Shown here piece after piece: positions 63,709 to 64,000 of a stretch of DNA of 64,000 nt. The stretch is from positions 62,001 to 126,000 of the forward strand of contig NZ_SSSN01000007.1 in the NCBI RefSeq assembly GCF_004801905.1. Direction: 5' to 3'. The notes beneath the pieces are model-generated. The model was not told the DNA's origin and did no database searches. It saw only the letters and a list, made by a program, of their open reading frames with translations. Every line of letters begins with the position of its first letter. Position 1 is the first letter of the stretch. Source of the stretch: Orlajensenia flava (GTDB lineage Bacteria > Actinomycetota > Actinomycetes > Actinomycetales > Microbacteriaceae). Made by a program: the position numbers and the translations under genes.

Positions 63709-64000
63709 GTGGCACCTCCGCCGACCGTCTCGGAACAGCAGCCGCCCGACGTGCGGATCGCTCCCTCGGCGGTCGGGTTCACCGACCGCGCTGGCTGATG
63801 ATCGAAGGGGTGATCGGCATCATTGCCGGGGCGGTGGTCCTCGTCCAGCCCGACCGCGCCATCGCGCTGTTCGCCGTGGTACTCGGAGTCGTCCTCCTGT
63901 TCGCAGCGGGGTGGCTCATCGGCTCCACGATCAAGCCGCCAGGCGGCCAGACCCGTGGGCGCAGCGCGCTGCTCGCCGTGGTCGGATTCGCGGCCGGCGT
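63705..64000 (+). CDS. HdeD-like (DUF308) membrane protein, 3' end outside window
   Basis: 98 residues are visible. A polar N-terminus is followed by RWLMIEGVIGIIAGAVVLVQP and IALFAVVLGVVLLFAAGWLIGS, two helices of the DUF308/HdeD family, and a third begins at LLAVVGFAAG. HdeD in E. coli is linked to acid resistance, but family members are not generally assigned. It is translationally coupled to the coiled-coil gene and lies behind the putative SARP operator 3. Confidence 0.75.
   Translation, partial: MSGTSADRLGTAAARRADRSLGGRVHRPRWLMIEGVIGIIAGAVVLVQPDRAIALFAVVLGVVLLFAAGWLIGSTIKPPGGQTRGRSALLAVVGFAAG

Overview
The window is chromosomal DNA of a high-GC Gram-positive actinobacterium, most likely a member of the Microbacteriaceae. 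The evidence is very GC-rich coding with many GTG starts, a dnaK-grpE-dnaJ-hspR operon with HAIR operators, a ClpS/DUF2017 pair, F420-type flavoprotein folds, LAxTG sortase-type anchors, and an intergenic palindrome family ending in GGTCGAGTAGC / GCTACTCAACC. I see no tRNA, rRNA, CRISPR array, insertion sequence or prophage. The organism call is inference.

Layout. 1-3.4 kb: a DUF4012 membrane protein running off the left edge, an LSSTG-tailed surface protein, exonuclease III and a small membrane protein. 3.5-9.4 kb: an SDR, a GNAT, a three-gene sulfonate/nitrate-type ABC importer (ATPase, lipoprotein, permease), an AlkD-type DNA glycosylase and a membrane protein. 9.6-16.2 kb: DUF6421, a nest of palindromic repeats, SDR, F420-type oxidase, holin-like protein, MFS, uracil-DNA glycosylase, EXPERA protein and an AAA ATPase. 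16.4-23.4 kb: a NatAB-like exporter facing a TetR regulator, GNAT, threonine aldolase, nitroreductase, haem-degrading-type protein and a zinc alcohol dehydrogenase. 23.4-27.5 kb: a repeat-rich spacer, a secreted subtilase and an MFS. 27.5-40.5 kb: heat-shock genes (short ClpB; the DnaK operon with its repressor HspR) interspersed with DUF427, epoxide hydrolase, F420-type reductase, DUF2017, ClpS, a GT87-type membrane protein and an rRNA methyltransferase-like gene, ending in two micro-proteins. 40.5-47.4 kb: membrane protein, methyltransferase, a frameshifted disulfide reductase-like gene, an enolase-superfamily/GNAT pair with a divergent TetR, and an Atg22-like MFS.

47.5-64 kb looks accessory and is the most interesting part. 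It encodes two LAxTG-anchored beta-propeller surface proteins (one frameshifted), a secreted carboxypeptidase-regulatory/Ig-repeat protein, a Tat-type lipoprotein flavoenzyme with both bicovalent-flavin residues, a WS/DGAT-type acyltransferase, an alpha/beta hydrolase, and a large SARP-NB-ARC (AfsR-like) regulator divergent from a crotonase / charged coiled-coil / HdeD-like operon. Housekeeping genes (RIO kinase, Dps, dCTP deaminase) lie among them.

Three promoter regions in that section carry the same paired heptamer (GTTGGAG or GTTGGAC/ATTGGAC) with an exact 11-bp period, each followed at the same distance by a weak -10-like hexamer. That is the classical architecture of SARP operators, so I propose a small local SARP regulon joining the surface propeller to the crotonase/HdeD operon.

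Two plus-strand genes carry frameshifts consistent with 2-base deletions, and the DUF4012 gene has GTT where a GTG start is expected. These may be real lesions or assembly errors and need checking against reads.
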